The notes: generated by a model from the letters alone, not told the origin. A stretch of DNA of 64,000 bases from Chamaea fasciata (GCA_029207755.1 JARCOQ010000202.1:1-64000); one strand, 5' to 3'. Counted from the first letter of the stretch, positions 1 to 11,777 are shown. Translations and numbers: made by a program.

Positions 1-3000
1 CCCTAACCCTAACCCTAACCCTAACCCTAACCCTAACCCTAACCCTAACCCTAACCCTAACCCTAACCCTAACCCTAACCCTAACCCTAACCCTAACCCT
101 AACCCTAACCCTAACCCTAACCCTAACCCTAACCCTAACCCTAACCCTAACCCTAACCCTAACCCTAACCCTAACCCTAACCCTAACCCTAACCCTAACC
201 CTAACCCTAACCCTAACCCTAACCCTAACCCTAACCCTAACCCTAACCCTAACCCTAACCCTAACCCTAACCCTAACCCTAACCCTAACCCTAACCCTAA
301 CCCTAACCCTAACCCTAACCCTAACCCTAACCCTAACCCTAACCCTAACCCTAACCCTAACCCTAACCCTAACCCTAACCCTAACCCTAACCCTAACCCT
401 AACCCTAACCCTAACCCTAACCCTAACCCTAACCCTAACCCTAACCCTAACCCTAACCCTAACCCTAACCCTAACCCTAACCCTAACCCTAACCCTAACC
501 CTAACCCTAACCCTAACCCTAACCCTAACCCTAACCCTAACCCTAACCCTAACCCTAACCCTAACCCTAACCCTAACCCTAACCCTAACCCTAACCCTAA
601 CCCTAACCCTAACCCTAACCCTAACCCTAACCCTAACCCTAACCCTAACCCTAACCCTAACCCTAACCCTAACCCTAACCCTAACCCTAACCCTAACCCT
701 AACCCTAACCCTAACCCTAACCCTAACCCTAACCCTAACCCTAACCCTAACCCTAACCCTAACCCTAACCCTAACCCTAACCCTAACCCTAACCCTAACC
801 CTAACCCTAACCCTAACCCTAACCCTAACCCTAACCCTAACCCTAACCCTAACCCTAACCCTAACCCTAACCCTAACCCTAACCCTAACCCTAACCCTAA
901 CCCTAACCCTAACCCTAACCCTAACCCTAACCCTAACCCTAACCCTAACCCTAACCCTAACCCTAACCCTAACCCTAACCCTAACCCTAACCCTAACCCT
1001 AACCCTAACCCTAACCCTAACCCTAACCCTAACCCTAACCCTAACCCTAACCCTAACCCTAACCCTAACCCTAACCCTAACCCTAACCCTAACCCTAACC
1101 CTAACCCTAACCCTAACCCTAACCCTAACCCTAACCCTAACCCTAACCCTAACCCTAACCCTAACCCTAACCCTAACCCTAACCCTAACCCTAACCCTAA
1201 CCCTAACCCTAACCCTAACCCTAACCCTAACCCTAACCCTAACCCTAACCCTAACCCTAACCCTAACCCTAACCCTAACCCTAACCCTAACCCTAACCCT
1301 AACCCTAACCCTAACCCTAACCCTAACCCTAACCCTAACCCTAACCCTAACCCTAACCCTAACCCTAACCCTAACCCTAACCCTAACCCTAACCCTAACC
1401 CTAACCCTAACCCTAACCCTAACCCTAACCCTAACCCTAACCCTAACCCTAACCCTAACCCTAACCCTAACCCTAACCCTAACCCTAACCCTAACCCTAA
1501 CCCTAACCCTAACCCTAACCCTAACCCTAACCCTAACCCTAACCCTAACCCTAACCCTAACCCTAACCCTAACCCTAACCCTAACCCTAACCCTAACCCT
1601 AACCCTAACCCTAACCCTAACCCTAACCCTAACCCTAACCCTAACCCTAACCCTAACCCTAACCCTAACCCTAACCCTAACCCTAACCCTAACCCTAACC
1701 CTAACCCTAACCCTAACCCTAACCCTAACCCTAACCCTAACCCTAACCCTAACCCTAACCCTAACCCTAACCCTAACCCTAACCCTAACCCTAACCCTAA
1801 CCCTAACCCTAACCCTAACCCTAACCCTAACCCTAACCCTAACCCTAACCCTAACCCTAACCCTAACCCTAACCCTAACCCTAACCCTAACCCTAACCCT
1901 AACCCTAACCCTAACCCTAACCCTAACCCTAACCCTAACCCTAACCCTAACCCTAACCCTAACCCTAACCCTAACCCTAACCCTAACCCTAACCCTAACC
2001 CTAACCCTAACCCTAACCCTAACCCTAACCCTAACCCTAACCCTAACCCTAACCCTAACCCTAACCCTAACCCTAACCCTAACCCTAACCCTAACCCTAA
2101 CCCTAACCCTAACCCTAACCCTAACCCTAACCCTAACCCTAACCCTAACCCTAACCCTAACCCTAACCCTAACCCTAACCCTAACCCTAACCCTAACCCT
2201 AACCCTAACCCTAACCCTAACCCTAACCCTAACCCTAACCCTAACCCTAACCCTAACCCTAACCCTAACCCTAACCCTAACCCTAACCCTAACCCTAACC
2301 CTAACCCTAACCCTAACCCTAACCCTAACCCTAACCCTAACCCTAACCCTAACCCTAACCCTAACCCTAACCCTAACCCTAACCCTAACCCTAACCCTAA
2401 CCCTAACCCTAACCCTAACCCTAACCCTAACCCTAACCCTAACCCTAACCCTAACCCTAACCCTAACCCTAACCCTAACCCTAACCCTAACCCTAACCCT
2501 AACCCTAACCCTAACCCTAACCCTAACCCTAACCCTAACCCTAACCCTAACCCTAACCCTAACCCTAACCCTAACCCTAACCCTAACCCTAACCCTAACC
2601 CTAACCCTAACCCTAACCCTAACCCTAACCCTAACCCTAACCCTAACCCTAACCCTAACCCTAACCCTAACCCTAACCCTAACCCTAACCCTAACCCTAA
2701 CCCTAACCCTAACCCTAACCCTAACCCTAACCCTAACCCTAACCCTAACCCTAACCCTAACCCTAACCCTAACCCTAACCCTAACCCTAACCCTAACCCT
2801 AACCCTAACCCTAACCCTAACCCTAACCCTAACCCTAACCCTAACCCTAACCCTAACCCTAACCCTAACCCTAACCCTAACCCTAACCCTAACCCTAACC
2901 CTAACCCTAACCCTAACCCTAACCCTAACCCTAACCCTAACCCTAACCCTAACCCTAACCCTAACCCTAACCCTAACCCTAACCCTAACCCTAACCCTAA

Positions 3001-6000
3001 CCCTAACCCTAACCCTAACCCTAACCCTAACCCTAACCCTAACCCTAACCCTAACCCTAACCCTAACCCTAACCCTAACCCTAACCCTAACCCTAACCCT
3101 AACCCTAACCCTAACCCTAACCCTAACCCTAACCCTAACCCTAACCCTAACCCTAACCCTAACCCTAACCCTAACCCTAACCCTAACCCTAACCCTAACC
3201 CTAACCCTAACCCTAACCCTAACCCTAACCCTAACCCTAACCCTAACCCTAACCCTAACCCTAACCCTAACCCTAACCCTAACCCTAACCCTAACCCTAA
3301 CCCTAACCCTAACCCTAACCCTAACCCTAACCCTAACCCTAACCCTAACCCTAACCCTAACCCTAACCCTAACCCTAACCCTAACCCTAACCCTAACCCT
3401 AACCCTAACCCTAACCCTAACCCTAACCCTAACCCTAACCCTAACCCTAACCCTAACCCTAACCCTAACCCTAACCCTAACCCTAACCCTAACCCTAACC
3501 CTAACCCTAACCCTAACCCTAACCCTAACCCTAACCCTAACCCTAACCCTAACCCTAACCCTAACCCTAACCCTAACCCTAACCCTAACCCTAACCCTAA
3601 CCCTAACCCTAACCCTAACCCTAACCCTAACCCTAACCCTAACCCTAACCCTAACCCTAACCCTAACCCTAACCCTAACCCTAACCCTAACCCTAACCCT
3701 AACCCTAACCCTAACCCTAACCCTAACCCTAACCCTAACCCTAACCCTAACCCTAACCCTAACCCTAACCCTAACCCTAACCCTAACCCTAACCCTAACC
3801 CTAACCCTAACCCTAACCCTAACCCTAACCCTAACCCTAACCCTAACCCTAACCCTAACCCTAACCCTAACCCTAACCCTAACCCTAACCCTAACCCTAA
3901 CCCTAACCCTAACCCTAACCCTAACCCTAACCCTAACCCTAACCCTAACCCTAACCCTAACCCTAACCCTAACCCTAACCCTAACCCTAACCCTAACCCT
4001 AACCCTAACCCTAACCCTAACCCTAACCCTAACCCTAACCCTAACCCTAACCCTAACCCTAACCCTAACCCTAACCCTAACCCTAACCCTAACCCTAACC
4101 CTAACCCTAACCCTAACCCTAACCCTAACCCTAACCCTAACCCTAACCCTAACCCTAACCCTAACCCTAACCCTAACCCTAACCCTAACCCTAACCCTAA
4201 CCCTAACCCTAACCCTAACCCTAACCCTAACCCTAACCCTAACCCTAACCCTAACCCTAACCCTAACCCTAACCCTAACCCTAACCCTAACCCTAACCCT
4301 AACCCTAACCCTAACCCTAACCCTAACCCTAACCCTAACCCTAACCCTAACCCTAACCCTAACCCTAACCCTAACCCTAACCCTAACCCTAACCCTAACC
4401 CTAACCCTAACCCTAACCCTAACCCTAACCCTAACCCTAACCCTAACCCTAACCCTAACCCTAACCCTAACCCTAACCCTAACCCTAACCCTAACCCTAA
4501 CCCTAACCCTAACCCTAACCCTAACCCTAACCCTAACCCTAACCCTAACCCTAACCCTAACCCTAACCCTAACCCTAACCCTAACCCTAACCCTAACCCT
4601 AACCCTAACCCTAACCCTAACCCTAACCCTAACCCTAACCCTAACCCTAACCCTAACCCTAACCCTAACCCTAACCCTAACCCTAACCCTAACCCTAACC
4701 CTAACCCTAACCCTAACCCTAACCCTAACCCTAACCCTAACCCTAACCCTAACCCTAACCCTAACCCTAACCCTAACCCTAACCCTAACCCTAACCCTAA
4801 CCCTAACCCTAACCCTAACCCTAACCCTAACCCTAACCCTAACCCTAACCCTAACCCTAACCCTAACCCTAACCCTAACCCTAACCCTAACCCTAACCCT
4901 AACCCTAACCCTAACCCTAACCCTAACCCTAACCCTAACCCTAACCCTAACCCTAACCCTAACCCTAACCCTAACCCTAACCCTAACCCTAACCCTAACC
5001 CTAACCCTAACCCTAACCCTAACCCTAACCCTAACCCTAACCCTAACCCTAACCCTAACCCTAACCCTAACCCTAACCCTAACCCTAACCCTAACCCTAA
5101 CCCTAACCCTAACCCTAACCCTAACCCTAACCCTAACCCTAACCCTAACCCTAACCCTAACCCTAACCCTAACCCTAACCCTAACCCTAACCCTAACCCT
5201 AACCCTAACCCTAACCCTAACCCTAACCCTAACCCTAACCCTAACCCTAACCCTAACCCTAACCCTAACCCTAACCCTAACCCTAACCCTAACCCTAACC
5301 CTAACCCTAACCCTAACCCTAACCCTAACCCTAACCCTAACCCTAACCCTAACCCTAACCCTAACCCTAACCCTAACCCTAACCCTAACCCTAACCCTAA
5401 CCCTAACCCTAACCCTAACCCTAACCCTAACCCTAACCCTAACCCTAACCCTAACCCTAACCCTAACCCTAACCCTAACCCTAACCCTAACCCTAACCCT
5501 AACCCTAACCCTAACCCTAACCCTAACCCTAACCCTAACCCTAACCCTAACCCTAACCCTAACCCTAACCCTAACCCTAACCCTAACCCTAACCCTAACC
5601 CTAACCCTAACCCTAACCCTAACCCTAACCCTAACCCTAACCCTAACCCTAACCCTAACCCTAACCCTAACCCTAACCCTAACCCTAACCCTAACCCTAA
5701 CCCTAACCCTAACCCTAACCCTAACCCTAACCCTAACCCTAACCCTAACCCTAACCCTAACCCTAACCCTAACCCTAACCCTAACCCTAACCCTAACCCT
5801 AACCCTAACCCTAACCCTAACCCTAACCCTAACCCTAACCCTAACCCTAACCCTAACCCTAACCCTAACCCTAACCCTAACCCTAACCCTAACCCTAACC
5901 CTAACCCTAACCCTAACCCTAACCCTAACCCTAACCCTAACCCTAACCCTAACCCTAACCCTAACCCTAACCCTAACCCTAACCCTAACCCTAACCCTAA

Positions 6001-7086
6001 CCCTAACCCTAACCCTAACCCTAACCCTAACCCTAACCCTAACCCTAACCCTAACCCTAACCCTAACCCTAACCCTAACCCTAACCCTAACCCTAACCCT
6101 AACCCTAACCCTAACCCTAACCCTAACCCTAACCCTAACCCTAACCCTAACCCTAACCCTAACCCTAACCCTAACCCTAACCCTAACCCTAACCCTAACC
6201 CTAACCCTAACCCTAACCCTAACCCTAACCCTAACCCTAACCCTAACCCTAACCCTAACCCTAACCCTAACCCTAACCCTAACCCTAACCCTAACCCTAA
6301 CCCTAACCCTAACCCTAACCCTAACCCTAACCCTAACCCTAACCCTAACCCTAACCCTAACCCTAACCCTAACCCTAACCCTAACCCTAACCCTAACCCT
6401 AACCCTAACCCTAACCCTAACCCTAACCCTAACCCTAACCCTAACCCTAACCCTAACCCTAACCCTAACCCTAACCCTAACCCTAACCCTAACCCTAACC
6501 CTAACCCTAACCCTAACCCTAACCCTAACCCTAACCCTAACCCTAACCCTAACCCTAACCCTAACCCTAACCCTAACCCTAACCCTAACCCTAACCCTAA
6601 CCCTAACCCTAACCCTAACCCTAACCCTAACCCTAACCCTAACCCTAACCCTAACCCTAACCCTAACCCTAACCCTAACCCTAACCCTAACCCTAACCCT
6701 AACCCTAACCCTAACCCTAACCCTAACCCTAACCCTAACCCTAACCCTAACCCTAACCCTAACCCTAACCCTAACCCTAACCCTAACCCTAACCCTAACC
6801 CTAACCCTAACCCTAACCCTAACCCTAACCCTAACCCTAACCCTAACCCTAACCCTAACCCTAACCCTAACCCTAACCCTAACCCTAACCCTAACCCTAA
6901 CCCTAACCCTAACCCTAACCCTAACCCTAACCCTAACCCTAACCCTAACCCTAACCCTAACCCTAACCCTAACCCTAACCCTAACCCTAACCCTAACCCT
7001 AACCCTAACCCTAACCCTAACCCTAACCCTAACCCTAACCCTAACCCTAACCCTAACCCTAACCCTAACCCTAACCCTAACCCTAA
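1..7086. repeat. Canonical telomere, (CCCTAA)1181
   Basis: An uninterrupted run of the hexamer CCCTAA from base 1, with no substitution or length variant seen. 7,086 bp equals exactly 1,181 units. TTAGGG repeats are bound in vertebrates by the shelterin proteins TRF1/TRF2 and POT1 and are extended by telomerase. The C-rich strand reads 5' to 3' from the window start, so the window begins at the chromosome tip and the minus strand carries the G-rich 3' end. Perfect repetition over 7 kb suggests a polished long-read assembly; true telomere length cannot be judged because assemblies truncate at the read end. Confidence 0.99.
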
Positions 7087-7212
7087 CCCTGACCCTGACC
7101 CTGACCCTGACCCTGACCCTGACCCTGACCCTGACCCTGACCCTGACCCTGACCCTGACCCTGACCCTGACCCTGACCCTGACCCTGACCCTGACCCTGA
7201 CCCTGACCCTGA
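7087..7212. repeat. Telomere variant block, (CCCTGA)21
   Basis: Twenty-one consecutive CCCTGA units (TCAGGG on the G-rich strand) sit between canonical CCCTAA runs with sharp edges on both sides. TCAGGG is a known variant in the proximal part of vertebrate telomeres. The block structure suggests that one mutated unit expanded by slippage or recombination rather than by repeated point mutation. Confidence 0.97.
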
Positions 7213-7636
7213 CCCTAACCCTAACCCTAACCCTAACCCTAACCCTAACCCTAACCCTAACCCTAACCCTAACCCTAACCCTAACCCTAACCCTAACCCT
7301 AACCCTAACCCTAACCCTAACCCTAACCCTAACCCTAACCCTAACCCTAACCCTAACCCTAACCCTAACCCTAACCCTAACCCTAACCCTAACCCTGGGG
7401 ACCCTAACCCCCTAACCCTAACCCCCTAACCCTAACCCTAACCCTAACCCTAACCCTAACCCTAACCCTAACCCTAACCCTAACCCTAACCCTAACCCTA
7501 ACCCCCTAACCCTAACCCCCTAACCCTAACCCCCTAACCCTAACCCTAACCCTAACCCTAACCCCTAACCCTAACCCCTAACCCTGACCCTGACCCTGAC
7601 CCTGACCCTGACCCTGACCCTAACCCCTAACCCTAA
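7213..7636. repeat. Proximal degenerate telomere repeats
   Basis: Thirty canonical CCCTAA units (7213-7392) are followed by mixed variants: one CCCTGGGGA interruption at 7393, several expanded CCCCTAA/CCCCCTAA units, another canonical run, and a second CCCTGA block of six units at 7582-7617. Increasing variant content toward the centromeric side is the usual signature of proximal telomere that telomerase no longer renews. The last partial unit abuts the CpG minisatellite directly. Confidence 0.95.
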
Positions 7637-8840
7637 CGTCGACGACGAGGGGGCGGGGGCAGTGGTGACGTCGACGACGAGGGGCGGGGGCAGTGGTGAC
7701 GTCGACGACGAGGGGCGGGGGCAGTGGTGACGTCGACGACGAGGGGCGGGGGCAGTGGTGACGTCGACGACGAGGGGCGGGGGCAGTGGTGACGTCGACG
7801 ACGAGGGGCGGGGGCAGTGGTGACGTCGACGACGAGGGGCGGGGGCAGTGGTGACGTCGACGACGAGGGGCGGGGGCAGTGGTGACGTCGACGACGAGGG
7901 GGCGGGGGCAGTGGTGACGTCGACGACGAGGGGCGGGGGCAGTGGTGACGTCGACGACGAGGGGGCGGGGGCAGTGGTGACGTCGACGACGAGGGGCGGG
8001 GGCAGTGGTGACGTCGACGACGAGGGGCGGGGGCAGTGGTGACGTCGACGACGAGGGGCGGGGGCAGTGGTGACGTCGACGACGAGGGGCGGGGGCAGTG
8101 GTGACGTCGACGACGAGGGGCGGGGGCAGTGGTGACGTCGACGACGAGGGGGCGGGGGCAGTGGTGACGTCGACGACGAGGGGCGGGGGCAGTGGTGACG
8201 TCGACGACGAGGGGCGGGGGCAGTGGTGACGTCGACGACGAGGGGCGGGGGCAGTGGTGACGTCGACGACGAGGGGCGGGGGCAGTGGTGACGTCGACGA
8301 CGAGGGGCGGGGGCAGTGGTGACGTCGACGACGAGGGGCGGGGGCAGTGGTGACGTCGACGACGAGGGGCGGGGGCAGTGGTGACGTCGACGACGAGGGG
8401 CGGGGGCAGTGGTGACGTCGACGACGAGGGGCGGGGGCAGTGGTGACGTCGACGACGAGGGGCGGGGGCAGTGGTGACGTCGACGACGAGGGGCGGGGGC
8501 AGTGGTGACGTCGACGACGAGGGGCGGGGGCAGTGGTGACGTCGACGACGAGGGGCGGGGGCAGTGGTGACGTCGACGACGAGGGGCGGGGGCAGTGGTG
8601 ACGTCGACGACGAGGGGCGGGGGCAGTGGTGACGTCGACGACGAGGGGCGGGGGCAGTGGTGACGTCGACGACGAGGGGCGGGGGCAGTGGTGACGTCGA
8701 CGACGAGGGGCGGGGGCAGTGGTGACGTCGACGACGAGGGGCGGGGGCAGTGGTGACGTCGACGACGAGGGGCGGGGGCAGTGGTGACGTCGACGACGAG
8801 GGGCGGGGGCAGTGGTGACGTCGACGACGAGGGGCGGGGC
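7637..8840. repeat. CpG-rich 31-bp subtelomeric minisatellite, ~39 copies
   Basis: A 31-bp unit containing GTCGACGACGAGGGGCGGGG then GCAGTGGTGAC is repeated about 39 times with almost no divergence; a few units have one extra G (32 bp). Each unit holds several CpGs, a GC-box-like GGGGCGGGG, a SalI site (GTCGAC) and TGACGTCG, one base from a full CRE. Human subtelomeres carry CpG-rich 29-bp and 61-bp repeats at the same position that act as TERRA promoters, so a similar leftward promoter role is likely by position and composition; the sequence is not obviously homologous. The 412-residue minus-strand open frame across it is a by-product of a stop-free repeat. Confidence 0.95.
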
Positions 8841-8991
8841 TGGTGGGCTAGCTGTCAATCAACCCTGGGGGGTGTGTGGCTGTCAATCAAAATCGGGGGG
8901 TGTGTGTGCGCGCGCGCCGAAAAAATTATGCTAATTAGCTCATTTGCATAATTAGTGACGTCATGTGCATAATTAGGGGTTAATTGGGGGT
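8841..8991 (-). promoter_or_regulatory. Candidate telomere-facing (TERRA-type) control region
   Basis: Dense known-type binding motifs lie just inside the CpG array: CTGTCAATCA twice (8852-8861, 8881-8890; reverse complement TGATTGACAG is the PBX-PREP/MEIS decamer), an alternating GT/GC run at 8901-8919 that could form Z-DNA, the palindrome GCTAATTAGC, an octamer ATTTGCAT (8942-8949, ATGCAAAT on the minus strand), a perfect CRE TGACGTCA (8956-8963), and several TAATTA homeodomain cores. TGCATAATTAG occurs twice around the CRE. On the minus strand these sit upstream of the CpG array and telomere. The motifs are seen directly; the promoter role is inference. Confidence 0.45.
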
Positions 8992-9069
8992 AATTAGTAC
9001 TCCAGATGGGAGTAGACTGTAGTGGTGATTAATAATTATTGGTTGCTACTCCCATCTGGAGTACTAATT
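8992..9069. repeat. Perfect 24-bp inverted repeat, 30-bp spacer
   Basis: Arms at 8992-9015 and 9046-9069 are exact reverse complements (core ACTCCAGATGGGAGTAG). The spacer is A/T-rich. It could form a cruciform or an RNA hairpin. No target-site duplication or transposase is visible, so I do not call it a transposon. Confidence 0.9.
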
Positions 9070-9076
9070 GGGGGGC

Positions 9077-9118
9077 TATATAGTATATGGGATGTATATA
9101 CACCCTATATACTATATA
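9077..9118. repeat. Imperfect AT-rich inverted repeat
   Basis: TATATAGTATATGGG and CCCTATATACTATATA flank a short spacer and pair with one mismatch. It is the middle member of three successive hairpins. A TATAAATA-like sequence follows on the plus strand near 9123, but AT-richness makes a promoter reading weak. Confidence 0.75.
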
Positions 9119-9151
9119 TAGTATATAAATAAAAAGAATAAAAATAATAAG

Positions 9152-9269
9152 TCTGGTGCAGCAGTAGGGGTTTTCAGGCGGCCAGGGAGTAAATATTTTT
9201 ATTTTAAATTTAAAGTTTTTTTTAATATTTATTCCCTGGCCGCCTGAAAAGCCCTACTGCTGCACCAGA
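9152..9269. repeat. 46-bp near-perfect inverted repeat, 26-bp AT spacer
   Basis: Arms at 9152-9197 and 9224-9269 match as reverse complements with two mismatches (key parts CTGGTGCAGCAGTAGGG and CAGGCGGCCAGGGA). The loop is A/T only apart from one G. The right arm runs straight into the polypurine tract. Long arms with few differences imply a recent or gene-converted palindrome. Confidence 0.9.
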
Positions 9270-10810
9270 GAGAAAGGAAAAGAGAGAAAAAGACAGAGAG
9301 AGAAAAAGACAAAGACAGAGAGAGAAAAAGACAAAGACAGAGAGAGAAAAAGACAAAGACAGAGAGAGAAAAAGACAAAGACAGAGAGAAAAAGACAAAG
9401 ACAGAGAGAAAAAGACAAAGACAGAGAGAAAAAGACAAAGACAGAGAGAAAAAGACAGAGAGAGAAACAGAAATAGAGACAGAGAGAAATAGAGACAGAG
9501 AGAAATAGAGACAGAGAGAAATAGAGACAGAGAGAAATAGAGACAGAGAGAAATAGAGACAGAGAGAAATAGAGACAGAGAGAAATAGAGACAGAGAGAA
9601 ATAGAGACAGAGACAGAGAAATAGAGACAGAGAGAAAATGACAAAGACAGAGAGAAATAGAGACAGAGAGAAATAGACAAAGACAGAGAAAAAGAGACAG
9701 AGAAAATGACAGAGACAGAGAGAAATAGACAAAGACAGAGAAATAGAGACAGAGAAAATGACAGAGACAGAGAGAAATAGAGACAGAGAGAAATAGAGAC
9801 AGAGAGAAATAGAGACAGAGAGACAGAGAGAAATAGAGACAGAGAGAAATAGAGACAGAGAGAAATAGAGACAGAGAGAAATAGAGACAGAGAGAAATAG
9901 AGACAGAGAGAAATAGAGACAGAGAGAAATAGAGACAGAGAAATAGAGACAGAGAGAAAATGACAGAGACAGAGAGAAATAGAGACAGAGAGAAATAGAC
10001 AAAGACAGAGAAATAGAGACAGAGAAAATGACAGAGACAGAGAGAAATAGACAAAGACAGAGAAATAGACAAAGACAGAGAAATAGAGACAGAGAGAAAA
10101 TGACAGAGACAGAGAGAAATAGAGACAGAGAAAATGACAGAGACAGAGAGAAATAGAGACAGAGAGAAATAGACAAAGACAGAGAAATAGAGACAGAGAG
10201 AAAATGACAGAGACAGAGAGAAATAGACAAAGAGAGAAATACAGACAGACAAAAAGACAAAGACAGAGAGAAATAGAGATGGAGAGAAAATGACAGAAAC
10301 AGAGAGAAATAGAGAAAGAGAAAAACACAAAGAGAGAAATTGTCTATTTCTCTCTGTCTTTGTCTAAGACAGAAAAAGACAAAGACAGAGAGAAATAGAG
10401 AAATAGACAAAGACAGAGAAATAGAAAGAAACAGAGAAAAACACAGAGAAACAGACAAAGAGAGAAATAGACAGAGCCAGAGAGAAATAGACAGAGAGAA
10501 ATAGAAAGGAAGTGAAATAGAGAGTGAAATAGACACAAAGACATACAGAGAAACAGGGTTAGAGAAAAATAGAAATCAAAAGAGAAAAACAGAGAAACAG
10601 CATGAGAGAGAAAGAGTGAAACAGTTAGAGTGAAAGCAAAAGACAGACTGAAACAGACTGAAAGCAAAACAGACAGAAAAAGAGAGTTAAAGAGAAAGAG
10701 AAACAGAAAAACATCTAGAAATAGAATAACAGAGAAAAATTAAGAGTTAAGAGAGAAAGAAGCAGAATTAGACAGAAAAGGAAATAGCATGAAGGTGTAG
10801 AGAGGAAAAT
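9270..10810. repeat. GA-rich polypurine microsatellite tract
   Basis: About 1.5 kb of nearly pure A/G plus sparse C/T in interleaved units: AGAAAAAGACAAAGACAGAG near the start, then a 16-bp AGAGAAATAGAGACAG type, decaying after 10,400. Such tracts can form H-DNA triplexes and stall polymerases. Minus-strand open frames of 358-435 codons made of Ser/Leu/Phe are translations of this repeat, not proteins. Confidence 0.95.
10330..10398. repeat. Local polarity flip / palindrome in the polypurine tract
   Basis: The purine strand switches for about 27 bases: 10344-10365 (CTATTTCTCTCTGTCTTTGT...) is the reverse complement of 10377-10398. AGAGAGAAAT at 10330-10339 also pairs with ATTTCTCTCT at 10345-10354, giving two competing hairpins. 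This looks like a small inversion or template-switch event within the microsatellite. Confidence 0.85.
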
Positions 10811-10900
10811 AGACTTACCTTGAGGTAGGAAATAGAATAAATGACTCTGACACCAAATAAACACAGGAGCCAAATGGGGGAGAGGGGGGCAAGGGGTATC

Positions 10901-10952
10901 TTTATTGGGGGGGCAGGGGGGCATCTTTATTAGGGTATATTCAGCTTTTATT
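10901..10952 (-). terminator. Cluster of three minus-strand AATAAA poly(A) signals
   Basis: TTTATT occurs on the plus strand at 10901-10906, 10926-10931 and 10947-10952, giving three AATAAA hexamers in 52 bases on the minus strand, in C-rich surroundings. This is a plausible 3' end for the telomere-ward transcript inferred from 13.6-20.6 kb. AATAAA also occurs on the plus strand near 10833 and 10856, so orientation is not exclusive, and no terminal exon between here and 13.6 kb could be fixed. Confidence 0.4.
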
Positions 10953-11275
10953 GCATGAATGGGTTTCTTTACACTTTAGTAAACATACAGAAACAACAGA
11001 TACAAATGCAAATACAGATACAGTCCATAGGCACACCTATAAAATTACAATTTACATACAGAGCAATACATTGAAATACAGCAGCAAATGCCAATACAGA
11101 ACAATACAAGGCAATACAAGCCAAATGACTATTAACACAATAGAACCATTTTTCAAAATCTGAAACACTCATTATATCTTGTTTTATTGTTACAGGAAAC
11201 CCAAAACAAAAGCAGCACACATAAAACATAACAATCGTCCACCGCACACACCTCCTTCAGCATGCGCACCGTGCA
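10953..11275. other. A-rich spacer, degenerate CAATACA motifs
   Basis: No gene recognised. Scattered CAATACA/AATACAG words resemble the 26-bp repeat at 12.2-13.1 kb, so this may be a decayed outlier of that array. The short open frames on both strands overlap each other and show no domain. Confidence 0.5.
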
Positions 11276-11459
11276 CCCTCTCTCGCCTCTCAATCCCCTA
11301 CAGTCAGCACACACTCGCAACGCTCCTCGGGAACGTGGTTCCCGGGAGCCCTGAAAAAATCAGCCTGCCTGACGAAAACCCCGGTCCCTAGGCCGTCGGC
11401 ACCCAAACTTTGGCGATGAACGTCGCCTCGCAGACCGGCCGGGACCGAGGAAAAAAAAA

Positions 11460-11499
11460 CCCAGCCGGGGGGAAAAAAAAAAAAACCCCCCCGGCTGGG
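11460..11499. repeat. Strong G/C hairpin with A13 loop, copy 1
   Basis: CCCAGCCGGGGGG at 11460-11472 pairs with CCCCCCCGGCTGGG at 11486-11499 across a 13-A loop, followed by ATTTTTTATT. In RNA this would be a very stable stem followed by a U-tract. It resembles a bacterial intrinsic terminator in shape only; in this eukaryotic context the role is unknown. Confidence 0.85.
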
Positions 11500-11777
11500 G
11501 ATTTTTTATTCTAAGTTTAAAATGTGTTGAAAAACCTGGAAGGCAAAAGTCACACACACAAGGTTAGAACCAGTCAACATGCACACAAACCCACCCTCTC
11601 TCACCTCTCAATCCCCTACCATCAGCACACACTCGCACCGCTCCTCGGGAACGTGGTTCCCGGGAGCCCTGAAAAAATCAGCCTGCCTGACGAAAACCCC
11701 GGTCCCTAGGCCGTCGGCGCCCAAACTTTGGCGATGAACGTCGCCTCGCAGACCGGCCGGGACCGAGGAAAAAAAAA

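Noticed and set aside
7620..8858. 412-codon minus-strand open frame (Pro/Arg/Ser/Thr-rich)
   Set aside because: It is a translation of the 31-bp minisatellite; it lacks any domain and the unit is stop-free by chance.
9222..10536. Overlapping 358-435-codon minus-strand Leu/Ser/Phe frames, membrane-protein-like
   Set aside because: They are the polypurine microsatellite read from the pyrimidine strand; three frames are open at once.
7081..11500. Telomere-integrated herpesvirus end (telomere repeats beside CGCGCGCGCCG-A-tract and G/C-A-tract motifs like packaging signals)
   Set aside because: The motifs are only loosely similar to packaging sites, the A-tract motif is simply a hairpin loop, and there are no viral genes.
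11460..11510. Bacterial rho-independent terminator
   Set aside because: The shape fits (G/C stem then T-run), but telomere and splice signals make the context eukaryotic.
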